NCBI GenBank assembly: GCA_963782475.1
Contig: CAWAJW010000008.1
Span: 1 to 64,000, forward strand
Length of the DNA stretch: 64,000 nucleotides
Origin: CAVQBP01 sp963782475
GTDB lineage: Bacteria > Bacteroidota > Ignavibacteria > Ignavibacteriales > Ignavibacteriaceae
Reading direction: 5' to 3'
Position 1 is the first letter of the stretch, and every line of letters starts with the position of its first letter. Of this stretch, positions 27,266 through 36,063 are shown one piece after another. The notes beneath the pieces were generated by a model. That model was not told where the DNA came from. It saw only the letters and a program-made list of their open reading frames with translations, and did no database searches. The translations under genes and the position numbers were made by a program.

Positions 27266-28415
27266 CTATGATAAACCAATACCTGGCGAATCAGTTAAAA
27301 CCAGCTGACCTCCGTCAATAACTTTTGTACCTTTAAAAGGATCATTCTTTATTAATAAATTCCCGTCAAGATCAGCCCAATCAGCCATTGGGGATAATTG
27401 TGAAGCCGCTGAAATTCCGCACGATGTTTCAGTCATACAGCCGATCATAACTTTCATGCCTAATGATTTAGCAAGCAATAACATTTTATTGGCTTCCCTC
27501 AAACCTGTACATTTCATTAGTTTAATATTTATTCCGCTAAAGAAGCCGTGTGCTTTAATAACATCCGGAATCCTCTGAACAGATTCATCACCTATTATGG
27601 GTAATGGGCTTTGTTCCGTTAACCAGGCAATATCATCAAACTCTTCTTTCGGCATCGGCTGCTCGATTAATTCCACATCTCTCTCCTTTAGCCAATTAAT
27701 CATTTCAAGAGCATAATGTTTATCTTTCCATCCCTGGTTAGCATCGACCCTGAGCTTCTTTTTGGTAACTGAACGGATTGCTTCAATCATATCCTTATCA
27801 TCTTCTCTTCCCAGTTTAACCTTTAATATATCAAATGCTTTTGCTTCTTCAACTTTTTGTTTTACAATTTCCGGAGTATCTATTCCAATTGTAAAATCAG
27901 TATAAGGTGCTTTACTTTTATCAAATCCCCATATAGCATACCAGGGTTTATTAAGGAGTTTTCCGACCAGGTCATGCAGGGCTATATCCACAGATGCTTT
28001 AGCTGCGGTATTTTTTTCGGCGACGGAATCTACATAATTCAGAATGTCTTCCATTTCAAAAGGATCATTAAACCGGCTAAGATCGATTTTTGATAAAAAT
28101 GCCGCCGCGGTCTCCTGCGATTCCCCGAGATAAGGAGGCATTGAAGCTTCACCATACCCGGTAATTCCCTCGTATTCTATTTCTGTTAAGATGACCGGCG
28201 TTGAACTGCGTGAACTAACAGCAATAGTAAAAACATGTTCGAGCTGAAGTGTATACGGTTTGAACTTTAATTTCATTTTCCCGCTTTCTGAAATTTTATT
28301 TGTAAAAATATTAGCTGTAAAACCGGATGCTTTAACCGGTAAACCTGAAACAAGAATGGAACCGGCTAGAAAACCGCTTGTTTTCAAAAAATTTCTTCTG
28401 TTATGTTTCTTTCAT
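27266..28415 (-). CDS. Dipeptide epimerase-like enolase-superfamily enzyme with Tat signal
   Basis: This belongs to the L-Ala-D/L-Glu epimerase group of the enolase superfamily, which inverts an alpha-carbon in dipeptides, for example during murein peptide reuse. The N-terminal capping domain runs from KPYTLQLEHVFTIAVSS. In the barrel the bases are the second Lys of LKVKLG and Lys in INIKLMK. Metal ligands are Asp in RVDANQGW, Glu in IEQPMP and Asp in IIGDESV, and GCMTETS and DLDG complete the set. The conserved frame starts near 28387. A start at 28415 gives MKET and, after a one-base shift, NRRNFLKTSGFLAGSILVSG, a twin-arginine signal. The protein is therefore probably exported folded, which is unusual for this family. 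Confidence 0.82.
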
Positions 28416-28847
28416 CTTAATATTATTATTTAATATATACTTTATAAAAAAATCAAAATTGCCACTTCATTATTGTTATATAAAATTTATAAAAAATAAT
28501 TAACATGTAATACGTAATCAAGCTGATGATTTCTTTCAGATGGATATTATAATTAGTGATTATTGTAAACCGCAATAATTCTTAAAACTTAATAGATAAT
28601 TACAAAAATATGAAATTAAAATGCTGGAAACTTGAGTTATTAATGATATTCCTATCTACGATTCTATTTGCATTACAGGTGAATCATTATTCAGAATAAT
28701 ACCCGGGAAAAAGTAATGACTTTTGGTAATAATAAGATAATGCTGAAACTTATTTTATGATTTCTGTGGATAATAAAACTTTTAATCGCATAAAAAGACG
28801 GGCTGTAATTCTTGACTAAAATAGAAAAATAATAAGCATATCGTAAA
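28416..28847. other. Intergenic region before the BMC locus
   Basis: No gene is seen. The region is AT-rich and separates the divergent epimerase gene from the DeoR-led operon. Confidence 0.4.
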
Positions 28848-28880
28848 TAAACGAAAATATATTGCAAGTAAACGAAAATA
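28848..28880 (+). promoter_or_regulatory. Paired DeoR-type operator
   Basis: TAAACGAAAATA occurs at 28848-28859 and again at 28869-28880, exactly 21 bases apart, two helical turns on the same face. Direct CGAAA/TTTCG repeats are typical targets of DeoR-family repressors, and a DeoR gene starts about 50 bases downstream. Autoregulation and control of the BMC operon is the inference. Confidence 0.6.
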
Positions 28881-28929
28881 AATATATATTTGTGCTGTAA
28901 AGTATTTTTTTCACAAAATATGCTTGCAA

Positions 28930-29706
28930 ATGTTACCCAGGCATCAGGAAATTCTGAAAATTCTATCTGATAAAGAGAATGTATCTGTCAGTAAATTAAG
29001 CGAACTACTGAATGTTTCGGAAGTTACAATTAGAGCTGATTTAAATAATTTGGTTAAAGAGGGAAAGATTTCCAGAACGCATGGGGGGGCGCGTTTAATA
29101 GAAGAAAGATTAAGACAAGAATTTACCTTCCAGATGCGAAAAAATCTCAACTCTTCCAAAAAACAAAAAATCGGTGAAGCTGCCTCCCAATTTGTTAATA
29201 CCTTAGATTCAATTCTACTTGATGCAAGTACATCAGCATTGGCGCTGGCACATGCATTAAGATCTAGAAATGAATTAAAAGATGTTACTGTAATTCCAAC
29301 CGGGATCTGGACTGCGATAGAATTAATGGGGTGTCAAAATATAAATGTTCTTCTTCCGGGAGGATATTTAAGACATACGTCAGGGTCAATTATGGGTTTG
29401 CCCACAAATGATTTTCTAAAGGATCTTATTATTCAAAAAGCTTTTATGGGAGCTTGGGGAATATCATATGAAAATGGATTAACAGATACTAATCTGCTCG
29501 AAATCGAGCTGAAAAAATTTATTGTAAGCAAGGTTAATGAGGTTATAATATTATTGGATGGAAGTAAATTTAATCAATCCGGTTTAGCTTCTTACGCTGG
29601 TTTAAATCAGATATCAAGAATTATTACAGATTCTTCCGCACCGGCAGAGGAAATTAAAAAAATTCGCCGGGCAGGTATCGAAGTTTTGATAGCAGATTCA
29701 AAATAA
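28930..29706 (+). CDS. DeoR-family transcriptional regulator of the BMC operon
   Basis: A protein of about 259 residues. The N-terminal winged HTH has PRHQEILKILSDKENVSVSK and SEVTIRADLNNLVKEGKISR-THGGAR, the DeoR signature. The rest is the sugar-phosphate isomerase-like sensor domain (DSILLDASTSALALAHAL, VLLPGGYLRHTSGSIMG, LLDGSKFNQSG), which normally binds a phosphorylated sugar. Starts at TTG 28924 or ATG 28930 are possible, and neither has a strong ribosome binding site. The effector is likely a fucose or rhamnose pathway phosphate. DeoR regulators head related Planctomycetes-type BMC loci. Confidence 0.9.
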   Translation: MLPRHQEILKILSDKENVSVSKLSELLNVSEVTIRADLNNLVKEGKISRTHGGARLIEERLRQEFTFQMRKNLNSSKKQKIGEAASQFVNTLDSILLDASTSALALAHALRSRNELKDVTVIPTGIWTAIELMGCQNINVLLPGGYLRHTSGSIMGLPTNDFLKDLIIQKAFMGAWGISYENGLTDTNLLEIELKKFIVSKVNEVIILLDGSKFNQSGLASYAGLNQISRIITDSSAPAEEIKKIRRAGIEVLIADSK

Positions 29707-29724
29707 AATTGCAGGAGACAATTT

Positions 29725-30429
29725 TTGTATAATATTAAACAAAATAAAAATTTTATAAGTCAGAAACTATCGGAACAATTTTTAATCGATATAATTACAG
29801 AAGAGGTAAAAAATGTGCTGCTGGAAAATCAGTATAATTCCGGTCTGCAATTTCCTAGGATACCTCTCGGGATTTCTAATCGGCATATTCATCTGACTCC
29901 CAAAACTTTTCATCAGCTTTTTGGTGAAGAAACAGAATTTGAATCTTTACGTCCGTTATATCAGCCGGGTGAATTTGCATCAAAACATACTCTTACTATT
30001 GTCGGACCGAAGCTGCGAAGCATACCTAATGTCCGGATTTTAGGACCTTTAAGAAATTATGACCAGGTTGAAGTTTCATTAACAGATGCAATCTTTCTCG
30101 GAATAAATCCGCCGGTTGCAAATTCCGGCACTCTTGATAATGCTGCACCGCTTACTTTGGTAGGTCCGAGCAGTTCAATTTATCTTGATAAATGTGCTAT
30201 AATTGCAAGCAGGCATATTCATATGACCAATAAAGATGCAGAAAAATTCGGATTAAAAAACGGCGATTATTGCAAGGTTCGAATTGAAGGGGAAAAAAGC
30301 ACACTCTTCGAGAATGTGCTTATTAGAACAAATGACAGCTGGAGATTGCAAATTCATCTGGATACTGATGATGCAAATGCAGCAAATGTCCGATCGGAAA
30401 GTTATGTTGAATTTATAGGAAAGATGTAA
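29725..30429 (+). CDS. pduL: PduL-type phosphotransacylase
   Basis: A 234-residue BMC phosphotransacylase that swaps CoA for phosphate on an acyl group, here probably lactyl-CoA to lactyl-phosphate, regenerating CoA in the lumen. The start is TTG 29725 after GCAGGAGA. The first about 38 residues form an amphipathic helix (LSEQFLIDIITEEVKNVLLE), a likely encapsulation peptide. The two zinc-binding beta-barrel halves follow, with SNRHIHL, SRHIHM and a late HLDTDDAN. RPLYQPGEFASKHTLTIVG is typical. It is the first metabolic gene after the regulator, 18 bases from it. Confidence 0.93.
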   Translation: MYNIKQNKNFISQKLSEQFLIDIITEEVKNVLLENQYNSGLQFPRIPLGISNRHIHLTPKTFHQLFGEETEFESLRPLYQPGEFASKHTLTIVGPKLRSIPNVRILGPLRNYDQVEVSLTDAIFLGINPPVANSGTLDNAAPLTLVGPSSSIYLDKCAIIASRHIHMTNKDAEKFGLKNGDYCKVRIEGEKSTLFENVLIRTNDSWRLQIHLDTDDANAANVRSESYVEFIGKM

Positions 30430-30434
30430 ATGAT

Positions 30435-30734
30435 ATGAAGCTGGGAAAAGTAACAGGGAAATTAATTTCAACAAAAAAAACCGGAAATATTGACGGATTA
30501 AAAATTTTAGTTGTGAATTATCTTGATGAAAAATTATCAGATACAAAAAAAACTGCAGCCTGTATTGATACTGTCGGTGCAGGAGATAATGACATTGTTC
30601 TTCTTTGCTCTTCTTCTTCAGCCAGGTTTACGGATACTACAAGAAAAGCAGCAGCAGATAATGCAATAATTGGTATAGTCGATTCTGTTTCTAAAGGAAG
30701 AAAATATATTTATAAAAGATCTGATGGTGAATAA
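30435..30734 (+). CDS. BMC-P pentameric shell protein (EutN/CcmL family), copy 1
   Basis: A 99-residue vertex protein that would cap the five-fold corners of the shell. It begins with the family pattern MKLGKVTGKLISTKK and has DTVGAGDNDIVLLCSSSSAR and ADNAIIGIVDSV. A DGLKILVV segment replaces the usual L-G-x-K-L-L-V. It starts five bases after pduL ends. It is the most distant of four BMC-P genes in the locus, with an extra basic C-terminal tail. Confidence 0.92.
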   Translation: MKLGKVTGKLISTKKTGNIDGLKILVVNYLDEKLSDTKKTAACIDTVGAGDNDIVLLCSSSSARFTDTTRKAAADNAIIGIVDSVSKGRKYIYKRSDGE

Positions 30735-30736
30735 CA

Positions 30737-30960
30737 GTGGAATTTAAATTAGAAAAATTAGTTGAAATTATTGTTGAGGAAGTAGTAAAAGAATTATCAC
30801 AAAAAGGTTTTCTGATTGTACCGAAGAGAATGAACAAAAAAATAATTCATGTTCATGTAAAGCTAAAGAAGTAAATCCGTCTAATTGCAAAACTTCTGAT
30901 TTAAGTGAAAAATATTTAAAAGGTATAAGAGCAGATATAAATGATTGTCTGGCTCTTTAA
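30737..30960 (+). CDS. BMC-linked small protein with encapsulation-like helix, frame disturbed
   Basis: From GTG 30737 the frame gives EFKLEKLVEIIVEEVVKELS, an amphipathic helix, then runs to a stop at 30872-30874. After about residue 25 another frame gives a Cys-rich segment (CTEENEQKNNSCSCKAKEV) and ends at 30958-30960, suggesting a one-base shift near 30810. The helix nearly repeats the one encoded at 31001-31099. It may be a small scaffold or cargo adaptor that binds shell proteins. No known family is assigned. Confidence 0.4.
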
Positions 30961-31000
30961 AAGTCAGCTTAATAAAAATTGTAAGATATTCGGAACTTTG

Positions 31001-31099
31001 TTGAAAATAAGTATTGAAAAATTGGTCGAAATAATAGTGAAAGAAGTTTTAGCTGAACTTTCAAAAATTGGAGTTGAACCGGATTTCTCGCAAGCATAA
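31001..31099 (+). CDS. BMC-linked micro-ORF with encapsulation-like helix
   Basis: A 32-residue frame from TTG 31001 reads KISIEKLVEIIVKEVLAELS and ends in a TAA that overlaps the ATG of the next frame (TAATG). The helix is like the start of the preceding small ORF and like the N-terminus of the aldehyde dehydrogenase. It may be the N-terminal part of the next gene separated by an indel, or a translationally coupled peptide. There is no clear ribosome binding site. Confidence 0.35.
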   Translation: MKISIEKLVEIIVKEVLAELSKIGVEPDFSQA

Positions 31100-31305
31100 T
31101 GAAAGCTGGTGATTTATCGGAAATGGAGCACCCAAAAAAACTAGAAATTGATATGAGCGGTTATAAAACACCTATTCTTACAGAGTATATACTTGAATCA
31201 ATTAGGCAGGATATAAATGAAATTATTATTCCGAAAGGAACGGTTTTTACACCTGGAGCAAGAGATATAATTAAAAAGAGAAAATTTATTATCAATTATA
31301 ATTAA
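31099..31305 (+). CDS. Small BMC-operon protein of unknown role
   Basis: A 68-residue protein that starts in the TAATG overlap. It contains IDMSGYKTPILTEYILESIR and EIIIPKGTVFTPGARDIIKK. A short segment of the type xTPxARDII occurs at the start of several BMC-associated proteins, such as EutQ-like ones, so it may dock on other core proteins. I cannot name a family. Together with the preceding micro-ORF it would make a protein of about 100 residues with an N-terminal encapsulation helix. Confidence 0.5.
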   Translation: MKAGDLSEMEHPKKLEIDMSGYKTPILTEYILESIRQDINEIIIPKGTVFTPGARDIIKKRKFIINYN

Positions 31306-31330
31306 TTAACAAATAAAAGGAGAAAAGAAA

Positions 31331-31609
31331 ATGTCGGGAGTAGCACTTGGTTTCGTAGAAACACGCGGCAATACCGGTACTATACAAGCTATAGATGCAA
31401 TGCTGAAGACTGCCAATGTGGAATTTGTAAAGCGGATTGAAATCGGCGGCGGATATGTTACAGCTTTGGTGCGCGGTGAAGTGGGTGCAGTGAAAGCCGC
31501 AGTAGAAGCCGGCGCAGAAGCGGCAGCAAAAGTGGGTGAATTAATAAGCACTAATATCATTCCATCAGCCCATGCAGAAGTTTTTGAATTAATCGGAATT
31601 GAAAAATAG
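31331..31609 (+). CDS. BMC-H hexameric shell protein, copy 1
   Basis: A 92-residue single-BMC-domain protein forming hexagonal shell tiles. The family pattern is clear: ALGFVETRGNTGTIQAIDAM, GGGYVTALVRGEVGAVKAAV and the C-terminal IIPSAHAEVFELI. The pore loop at EIGGGYV is glycine-rich, as in metabolite-permeable tiles. It follows AAGGAGAAAAG, a good ribosome binding site for an abundant protein, and lies 11 bases before the next BMC-H gene. Confidence 0.95.
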   Translation: MSGVALGFVETRGNTGTIQAIDAMLKTANVEFVKRIEIGGGYVTALVRGEVGAVKAAVEAGAEAAAKVGELISTNIIPSAHAEVFELIGIEK

Positions 31610-31620
31610 GAGAAATAAAA

Positions 31621-31920
31621 ATGATAGAAGCATTAGGGATAATAGAAACAGTTGGATTCACTCCGGCTGTTCAGGCTGCGGACGCAGCAGTAAAATCTGC
31701 CAATGTTAAGCTTGGCAATTGGATCAAAGTCGGCGGCGGATTGGTAAATATCATCATGCGGGGAGATGTAGCTGCGGTTAAAGCAGCGGTAGAAGCCGGG
31801 GTACAGGCTGCATCTAAATTGGGCGGAGTAAAGTCAGAAGTAATAATTCCCCGTCCTTCTGAAAAATTAGTTCCAAAGTTTCCAATTGAGCCGTTAAAAG
31901 CTGTCAAAGAAATCTGCTAA
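31621..31920 (+). CDS. BMC-H hexameric shell protein, copy 2
   Basis: A 99-residue single-domain shell protein: ALGIIETVGFTPAVQAADAA, the pore loop KVGGGLVNIIMRGDVAAVKA and IIPRPSEKLVPKFP. The C-terminal extension of about 15 residues is longer than in copy 1 and may face the cytosol or lumen. It forms a pair with the upstream copy and is followed 20 bases later by the aldehyde dehydrogenase. Confidence 0.95.
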   Translation: MIEALGIIETVGFTPAVQAADAAVKSANVKLGNWIKVGGGLVNIIMRGDVAAVKAAVEAGVQAASKLGGVKSEVIIPRPSEKLVPKFPIEPLKAVKEIC

Positions 31921-31940
31921 ATAAATAACAGAGGTTAGCC

Positions 31941-33369
31941 GTGAATATTAATGAAGCTCAGGTAGAGGATTTGGTTCAGAACATTGTTCGCAAAGTAATT
32001 GCTCAGGCTGGCGGAATAAATATATCTGCCGGTTCAGAAAGTAATGGAGATTGGGGTGTCTTTGATAATATGAATGATGCTGTTGAAGCTGCTTACGAAG
32101 CATTTCAACTTTATAAGGAACGAAGTATCCAATGCAGGAAAAAATTTATCGATGCGGTTAAGCAGATGACTTTTGATCATAAAGAAATTCTTGCAAAGAT
32201 GACTGTAGAAGAAACTAAAATGGGGCAGAGTAGAGCACAAAATTGCTAAGTTTGAAAATGCTGCTAAAAATAGCCCCGGTGTCGAATATCTGCAGCCTAA
32301 AGCCTGGTCCGGTCGTAATGGACTTGCTCTTGATGAATATTCACCCTTTGGTGTAATCGGGAATATTACACCAAGTACGCATCCGGGACCTACTATGATT
32401 AATAACATAATCATCCAGCTTGCAGGCGGTAATACTATCGCTTTTAATCCCCACCCTTCAGCAAAAAAAATTAATGCTAAAGTTATTCAGCTTGCTAATC
32501 AATATATGGTAAGAGCCGGAGCGCCGCCAAATCTTGTAACTTGTGTAGCTGAACCCACACTTGAAACAGCAAAGATATTATTCGGACATGAAAAAGTAGA
32601 GCTTCTTTCTGTTACAGGCGGACCTGTAATGGTTGATATGGCCATGACTTATTCCAAAAGAGTTATCGCTGCCGGCCCGGGAAATCCTCCGGTTTTGATT
32701 GATGAAACTGCGGATCTGGCATTAGCTGCAGCAGAAATTACGACAAGTTCAAGTTATGATAATAATGTTCTTTGCATAGCAGAAAAGGAAATTTTTGTTG
32801 TTGAAACTGTCTTCGAAACTTTTATGCAAGAAATGGAAAAGGCCGGCAATATAAGATTGTCATCAAGCCAAATGGATCAACTTGCTAAAAAAGCACTGGA
32901 ACTTTCCGGCAGGCATTGGCTTATCGGTCGTGATTATGTAGGCCGCAATGCAAATGTTTTAGCCAAAGCAATCGGATTGGAAATTTCCGAAAAAGTTCCG
33001 CTTTTATTCGGTGAAACAGTCAAGGAACATCCGTGGGTTGTAGCTGAACAAATGACCTCCTGCATACCTGTAGTTAAAGTAAAGGATTTTGAAGATGGTC
33101 TTCAGGCTTCTCTTAAAGCTGAACATGGTTTTAAGCATACTGCAAGTATTTTTACCCGGGATATGGTTCGTGCTACAAAATTTACAAGAATCCTTAATTG
33201 CGATGTGCATACAATAAACGGCGGTACTTTACGCGGTGATGGCGGGGATCTCGGTGAAGGTTATTTTTCTCATACTATTGCTACTCCAACCGGAGAGGGA
33301 ATCTGCACTCCGTTGGATTTTGTTCGGAAGCGCAGGATAATGACATACGGCGCTTATAGGTTTGTTTAA
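31941..33369 (+). CDS. pduP: CoA-acylating aldehyde dehydrogenase of the BMC, one frameshift
   Basis: The signature enzyme of the compartment. It oxidises an aldehyde, here probably L-lactaldehyde, with NAD and CoA to the acyl-CoA. The first about 20 residues (NINEAQVEDLVQNIVRKVI) are a typical N-terminal encapsulation helix. After KMG an extra G in a GGGG run at about 32221-32224 shifts the frame. Restoring it gives KMGRVEHKIAKFENAAKNSP and a full-length protein of about 475 residues. The catalytic Cys is in SSSYDNNVLCIAEK, and the CoA/NAD site is in SVTGGPVMVDMAM. The C-terminal TPTGEGICTPLDFVR is typical. No aldehyde-forming diol dehydratase is present, so the aldolase is the aldehyde source. 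Confidence 0.93.
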
Positions 33370-33408
33370 TTAGATAGAATATAGAATGATATTTAATGAT
33401 TAGGAAAG

Positions 33409-33449
33409 CATCCAATAATGTTCTTACTTTTTACTGGATGATGTTTTTT
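33409..33449 (+). terminator. Hairpin with T-run inside the BMC operon
   Basis: CATCCAATAA (33409-33418) pairs with TTACTGGATG (33431-33440) with one G-T pair, and six T follow at 33444-33449. As a partial terminator or RNA-processing stem between pduP and the third BMC-H gene it could set relative amounts of core and shell proteins. Confidence 0.5.
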
Positions 33450-33505
33450 CAAGGGATATAAAAAAATTTAGAAACAAATAGAATAATAAAATAAGGAACA
33501 AAGTT

Positions 33506-33781
33506 ATGGCATTAAAAAACGCAATAGGGATTCTTGAAACAAAAGGATTTGCTCCTTTAGTTCAGGGTGCTGACGCTGCACTGAAAGCTGCTAATGTAGA
33601 TATGATAGAATGGAGACAGGTCGGCAGCGGTTATGTCTCATTTATTGTTGAAGGAGATGTTGCCGCGGTAAGGGCTGCAATTGAAGCCGGCGCAAGCTCT
33701 GCTTCTAAGGTCGGACAGGTAGTTTCGCAGTTAATTATTCCCCGTCCGGTTGAGGATCTTGACAAAACTTTTAACAAATAA
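33506..33781 (+). CDS. BMC-H hexameric shell protein, copy 3
   Basis: A 91-residue single-domain shell protein: AIGILETKGFAPLVQGADAA, the pore loop QVGSGYVSFIVEGDVAAVRA and IIPRPVEDLDKTF. The pore has GSG instead of the GGG of copies 1 and 2, so it may pass different solutes. It starts the second shell block, after the hairpin, and is followed by three BMC-P genes. Confidence 0.95.
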   Translation: MALKNAIGILETKGFAPLVQGADAALKAANVDMIEWRQVGSGYVSFIVEGDVAAVRAAIEAGASSASKVGQVVSQLIIPRPVEDLDKTFNK

Positions 33782-33792
33782 ATTAAATAAAA

Positions 33793-34074
33793 ATGATTTT
33801 TGCAAAAGTGATTGGGACAGTTGTATCTACCCAAAAGGATAAAAATCTCAACGGTAAAAAGCTTCTTTTGTGTAAAGAAGTAGATCATAATGGTAATCCT
33901 TTAAATTCATACCACGTTGCTGTTGATGCAGTTCAGGCAGGTGAAGGAAATTTTGTTTTACTTTCATATGGTTCATCTGCAAGAATGACAGAGGCAACAA
34001 AGGATGCACCAATTGATGCGGTTATTTTAGCAATTATTGATGATGTTCAAATGACAGTTAAAACCAAGAGTTAA
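33793..34074 (+). CDS. BMC-P pentameric shell protein, copy 2
   Basis: A 93-residue vertex protein of the EutN/CcmL family: FAKVIGTVVSTQKDKNLNGK, AVDAVQAGEGNFVLLSYGSS and DAVILAIIDDVQ. It starts 11 bases after the BMC-H gene and ends two bases before the next BMC-P gene, so the three are translated as a tight unit. Confidence 0.95.
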   Translation: MIFAKVIGTVVSTQKDKNLNGKKLLLCKEVDHNGNPLNSYHVAVDAVQAGEGNFVLLSYGSSARMTEATKDAPIDAVILAIIDDVQMTVKTKS

Positions 34075-34076
34075 TT

Positions 34077-34340
34077 ATGAAGCTCGGAAAAGTAATCGGT
34101 GTGGTCTGGTCTTCAAAAAAGGTTAATGAAATTTATGGATGCCGGATGTTTATTCTTCAGCCTGTTTCAACTAAAGGGAAGAACATAGGTTATCCTTTAG
34201 TCGTTGCTGATCCTCAGGATATAGCTTCAGGCGGAGATAATGTAGTTTATGTAACAGGTACAGATGCTGTTCAGGCTTTTGATTCAGGCTTTGCGCCGAT
34301 AAATGCAAGTATAGTAGCGTTAGTAGATGAAATCAGTTGA
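34077..34340 (+). CDS. BMC-P pentameric shell protein, copy 3
   Basis: An 87-residue vertex protein: KLGKVIGVVWSSKKVNEIYG, VADPQDIASGGDNVVYVTGT and APINASIVALVDEIS. The YVTG turn in place of an SxGSSAR segment is a known sub-type among BMC-P triplets. It is followed by a 136-base non-coding spacer with TGAAC-type short repeats before the next BMC-P gene. Confidence 0.95.
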   Translation: MKLGKVIGVVWSSKKVNEIYGCRMFILQPVSTKGKNIGYPLVVADPQDIASGGDNVVYVTGTDAVQAFDSGFAPINASIVALVDEIS

Positions 34341-34476
34341 TAACCTAAATGTCATATTGAATGAACGAATGAGAGTATGTTTGAATGTTCCTGTAATGGA
34401 CTTGTAAACCTGAACTTGAACCTGAACTTCATCATTGATCAATGAGTTTTGTTTTCAATTAGAAATCATAGAGCAT

Positions 34477-34752
34477 ATGTTTTTAGCCCGGGTAGAGAAA
34501 AAAGTAATTTCAAGTATAAAACATAAGTCTTACTGCGGTAAAACAGTTTTTGTAGTACAGCCTGTATCTCCGGATGGGACTGCTAAAGGTGAAGAATGGA
34601 TTGCAATGGATTATGTAGGAGCCGGTATAGGTGATATTGTGGTATGCGGGGGAGCCCCCGGAGTAGCTAAAACGGTTTTTAATCTGGAACTGGCTCCTAT
34701 AAGAACATTAATTATGGCGATTGTCGATAAAATTGATTATCGCGATATCTAA
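34477..34752 (+). CDS. BMC-P pentameric shell protein, copy 4
   Basis: A 91-residue vertex protein. The start is ATG 34477 (MFLARVEKKVISSIKHKSY), as earlier in-frame starts add non-family residues. It has MDYVGAGIGDIVVCGGAPGV and APIRTLIMAIVDKID. The GGAPGVA loop replaces the usual SSAR. With copy 1, three distinct vertex sub-types seem to be present, matching the usual three-type BMC-P set of Planctomycetes-like loci plus one extra. Confidence 0.93.
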   Translation: MFLARVEKKVISSIKHKSYCGKTVFVVQPVSPDGTAKGEEWIAMDYVGAGIGDIVVCGGAPGVAKTVFNLELAPIRTLIMAIVDKIDYRDI

Positions 34753-34762
34753 AAAAATTTTA

Positions 34763-36063
34763 ATGACATTAAACGATATTAAAGATTTAGGAATTATTGG
34801 TGCCGGCGGTGCCGGATTCCCGACACATATCAAACTGGATTCCAATCCCGATACAGTTATTATGAATGCCGCTGAATGTGAACCGCTGCTTCATAAAGAT
34901 ATGCAGTTATTGCTTAATTATCCGGATGAAATTTTAAATGGCTTTGAAATTGTCATATCCCTTACACGTGCAAAACAAGGTATAATCGGAATAAAAGAAA
35001 AACATAAAGAAGAAATTAAACTGCTTAAATCAAAAATAAGAAGTAATATTAAATTAATTGAAGTAGATGATGTGTACCCTGCCGGGGATGAGATAACCCT
35101 GATATATTTAACAACCAAAAGACTTGTGCAGCCGGGAGCTTTACCGGTTTCAGCCGGCTGTATTGTTCAAAATGTTGAAACGCTTTATAACATCGGGATA
35201 AATAAATCAGTCACTGATAAATTTATTTCAGTTGCAGGTGCTGTTGAAAATCCATCAACCGTAAGAGTTCCTGTCGGGATTTCATACAAGGATATTCTAT
35301 CTAAGTTTAAAATTACTGTTCCGGATTATGTTATAAGATCCGGCGGTCTTATGATGGGTATTTTAGAAGATGATTTGAATAATGTAATTTCAAAACGTAC
35401 AGGGGCAATAATAGTTTTACCTTCCGATCATTATTGTGTTACAATGTATAAGAGGTTTTCTACCGAACATGCTACGGATATAATAGCAAAAGCCGGGTGC
35501 GATCAATGCTGCTTCTGCACTGAATTTTGCCCAAGATATTTATTAGGTCAGCCCGTTAGACCTGAAACCGCAATGCGGAACCGGATGTTCACAAGGGAAG
35601 ATTTTCCCCTTTTAGATCCGGGTAATTTTTCCTGCTGCGAATGCAATCTTTGTACTATGTATGCCTGCCCTGAAGGTTTGGATCCAAAAGGAGCAGCCGT
35701 AATAGAAAAAAGACTGGCGAAAGAACAGCAATTAAAATGGAACGGCAGTGATATTGCGGTGCATCCAATGTTTGAATACAGAAAAGTACCTACTCAAAAA
35801 TTAATGCAGAGATTAGACGTCATGATGTTCAGGGACGAAGGCCCGTTGGAAGAATATCAGCTTTAATCCTTCGATGGTTCGCATTCCGCTGGATCAACAT
35901 ATCGGTAACACCTGCGGAACCTATTGTAAAACCGGGTGATGTTGTAGATAAATATGATTTGATTGGTAAATCCTCGGGAAAAATATCTTCCAATGTTCAC
36001 GCTTCTATAGGTGGAAAAGTTGTATCAATAAATAAAAATGGAATTATTATCCAGAGGAATTAA
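34763..36063 (+). CDS. pduS: PduS-like RnfC-type flavin/Fe-S protein, frameshifted C-terminus
   Basis: An electron-transfer protein of the PduS/RnfC family that carries electrons from NADH via FMN and Fe-S centres. The N-terminus has IIGAGGAGFPTHIKL for nucleotide binding and NAAECEPLLHKD. The SLBB domain is in the middle. Two 4Fe-4S motifs are CDQCCFCTEFCP and CCECNLCTMYACP. The frame stops at 35866, but the missing C-terminal domain continues in other frames as VRIPLDQHIG and EPIVKPGDVVDKYDLIG to a TAA at 36061-36063, so two one-base shifts near 35862 and 35903 split it. Its end overlaps the start of the BMC-T gene. It may recycle cofactor by exporting electrons through that trimer. Confidence 0.88.
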
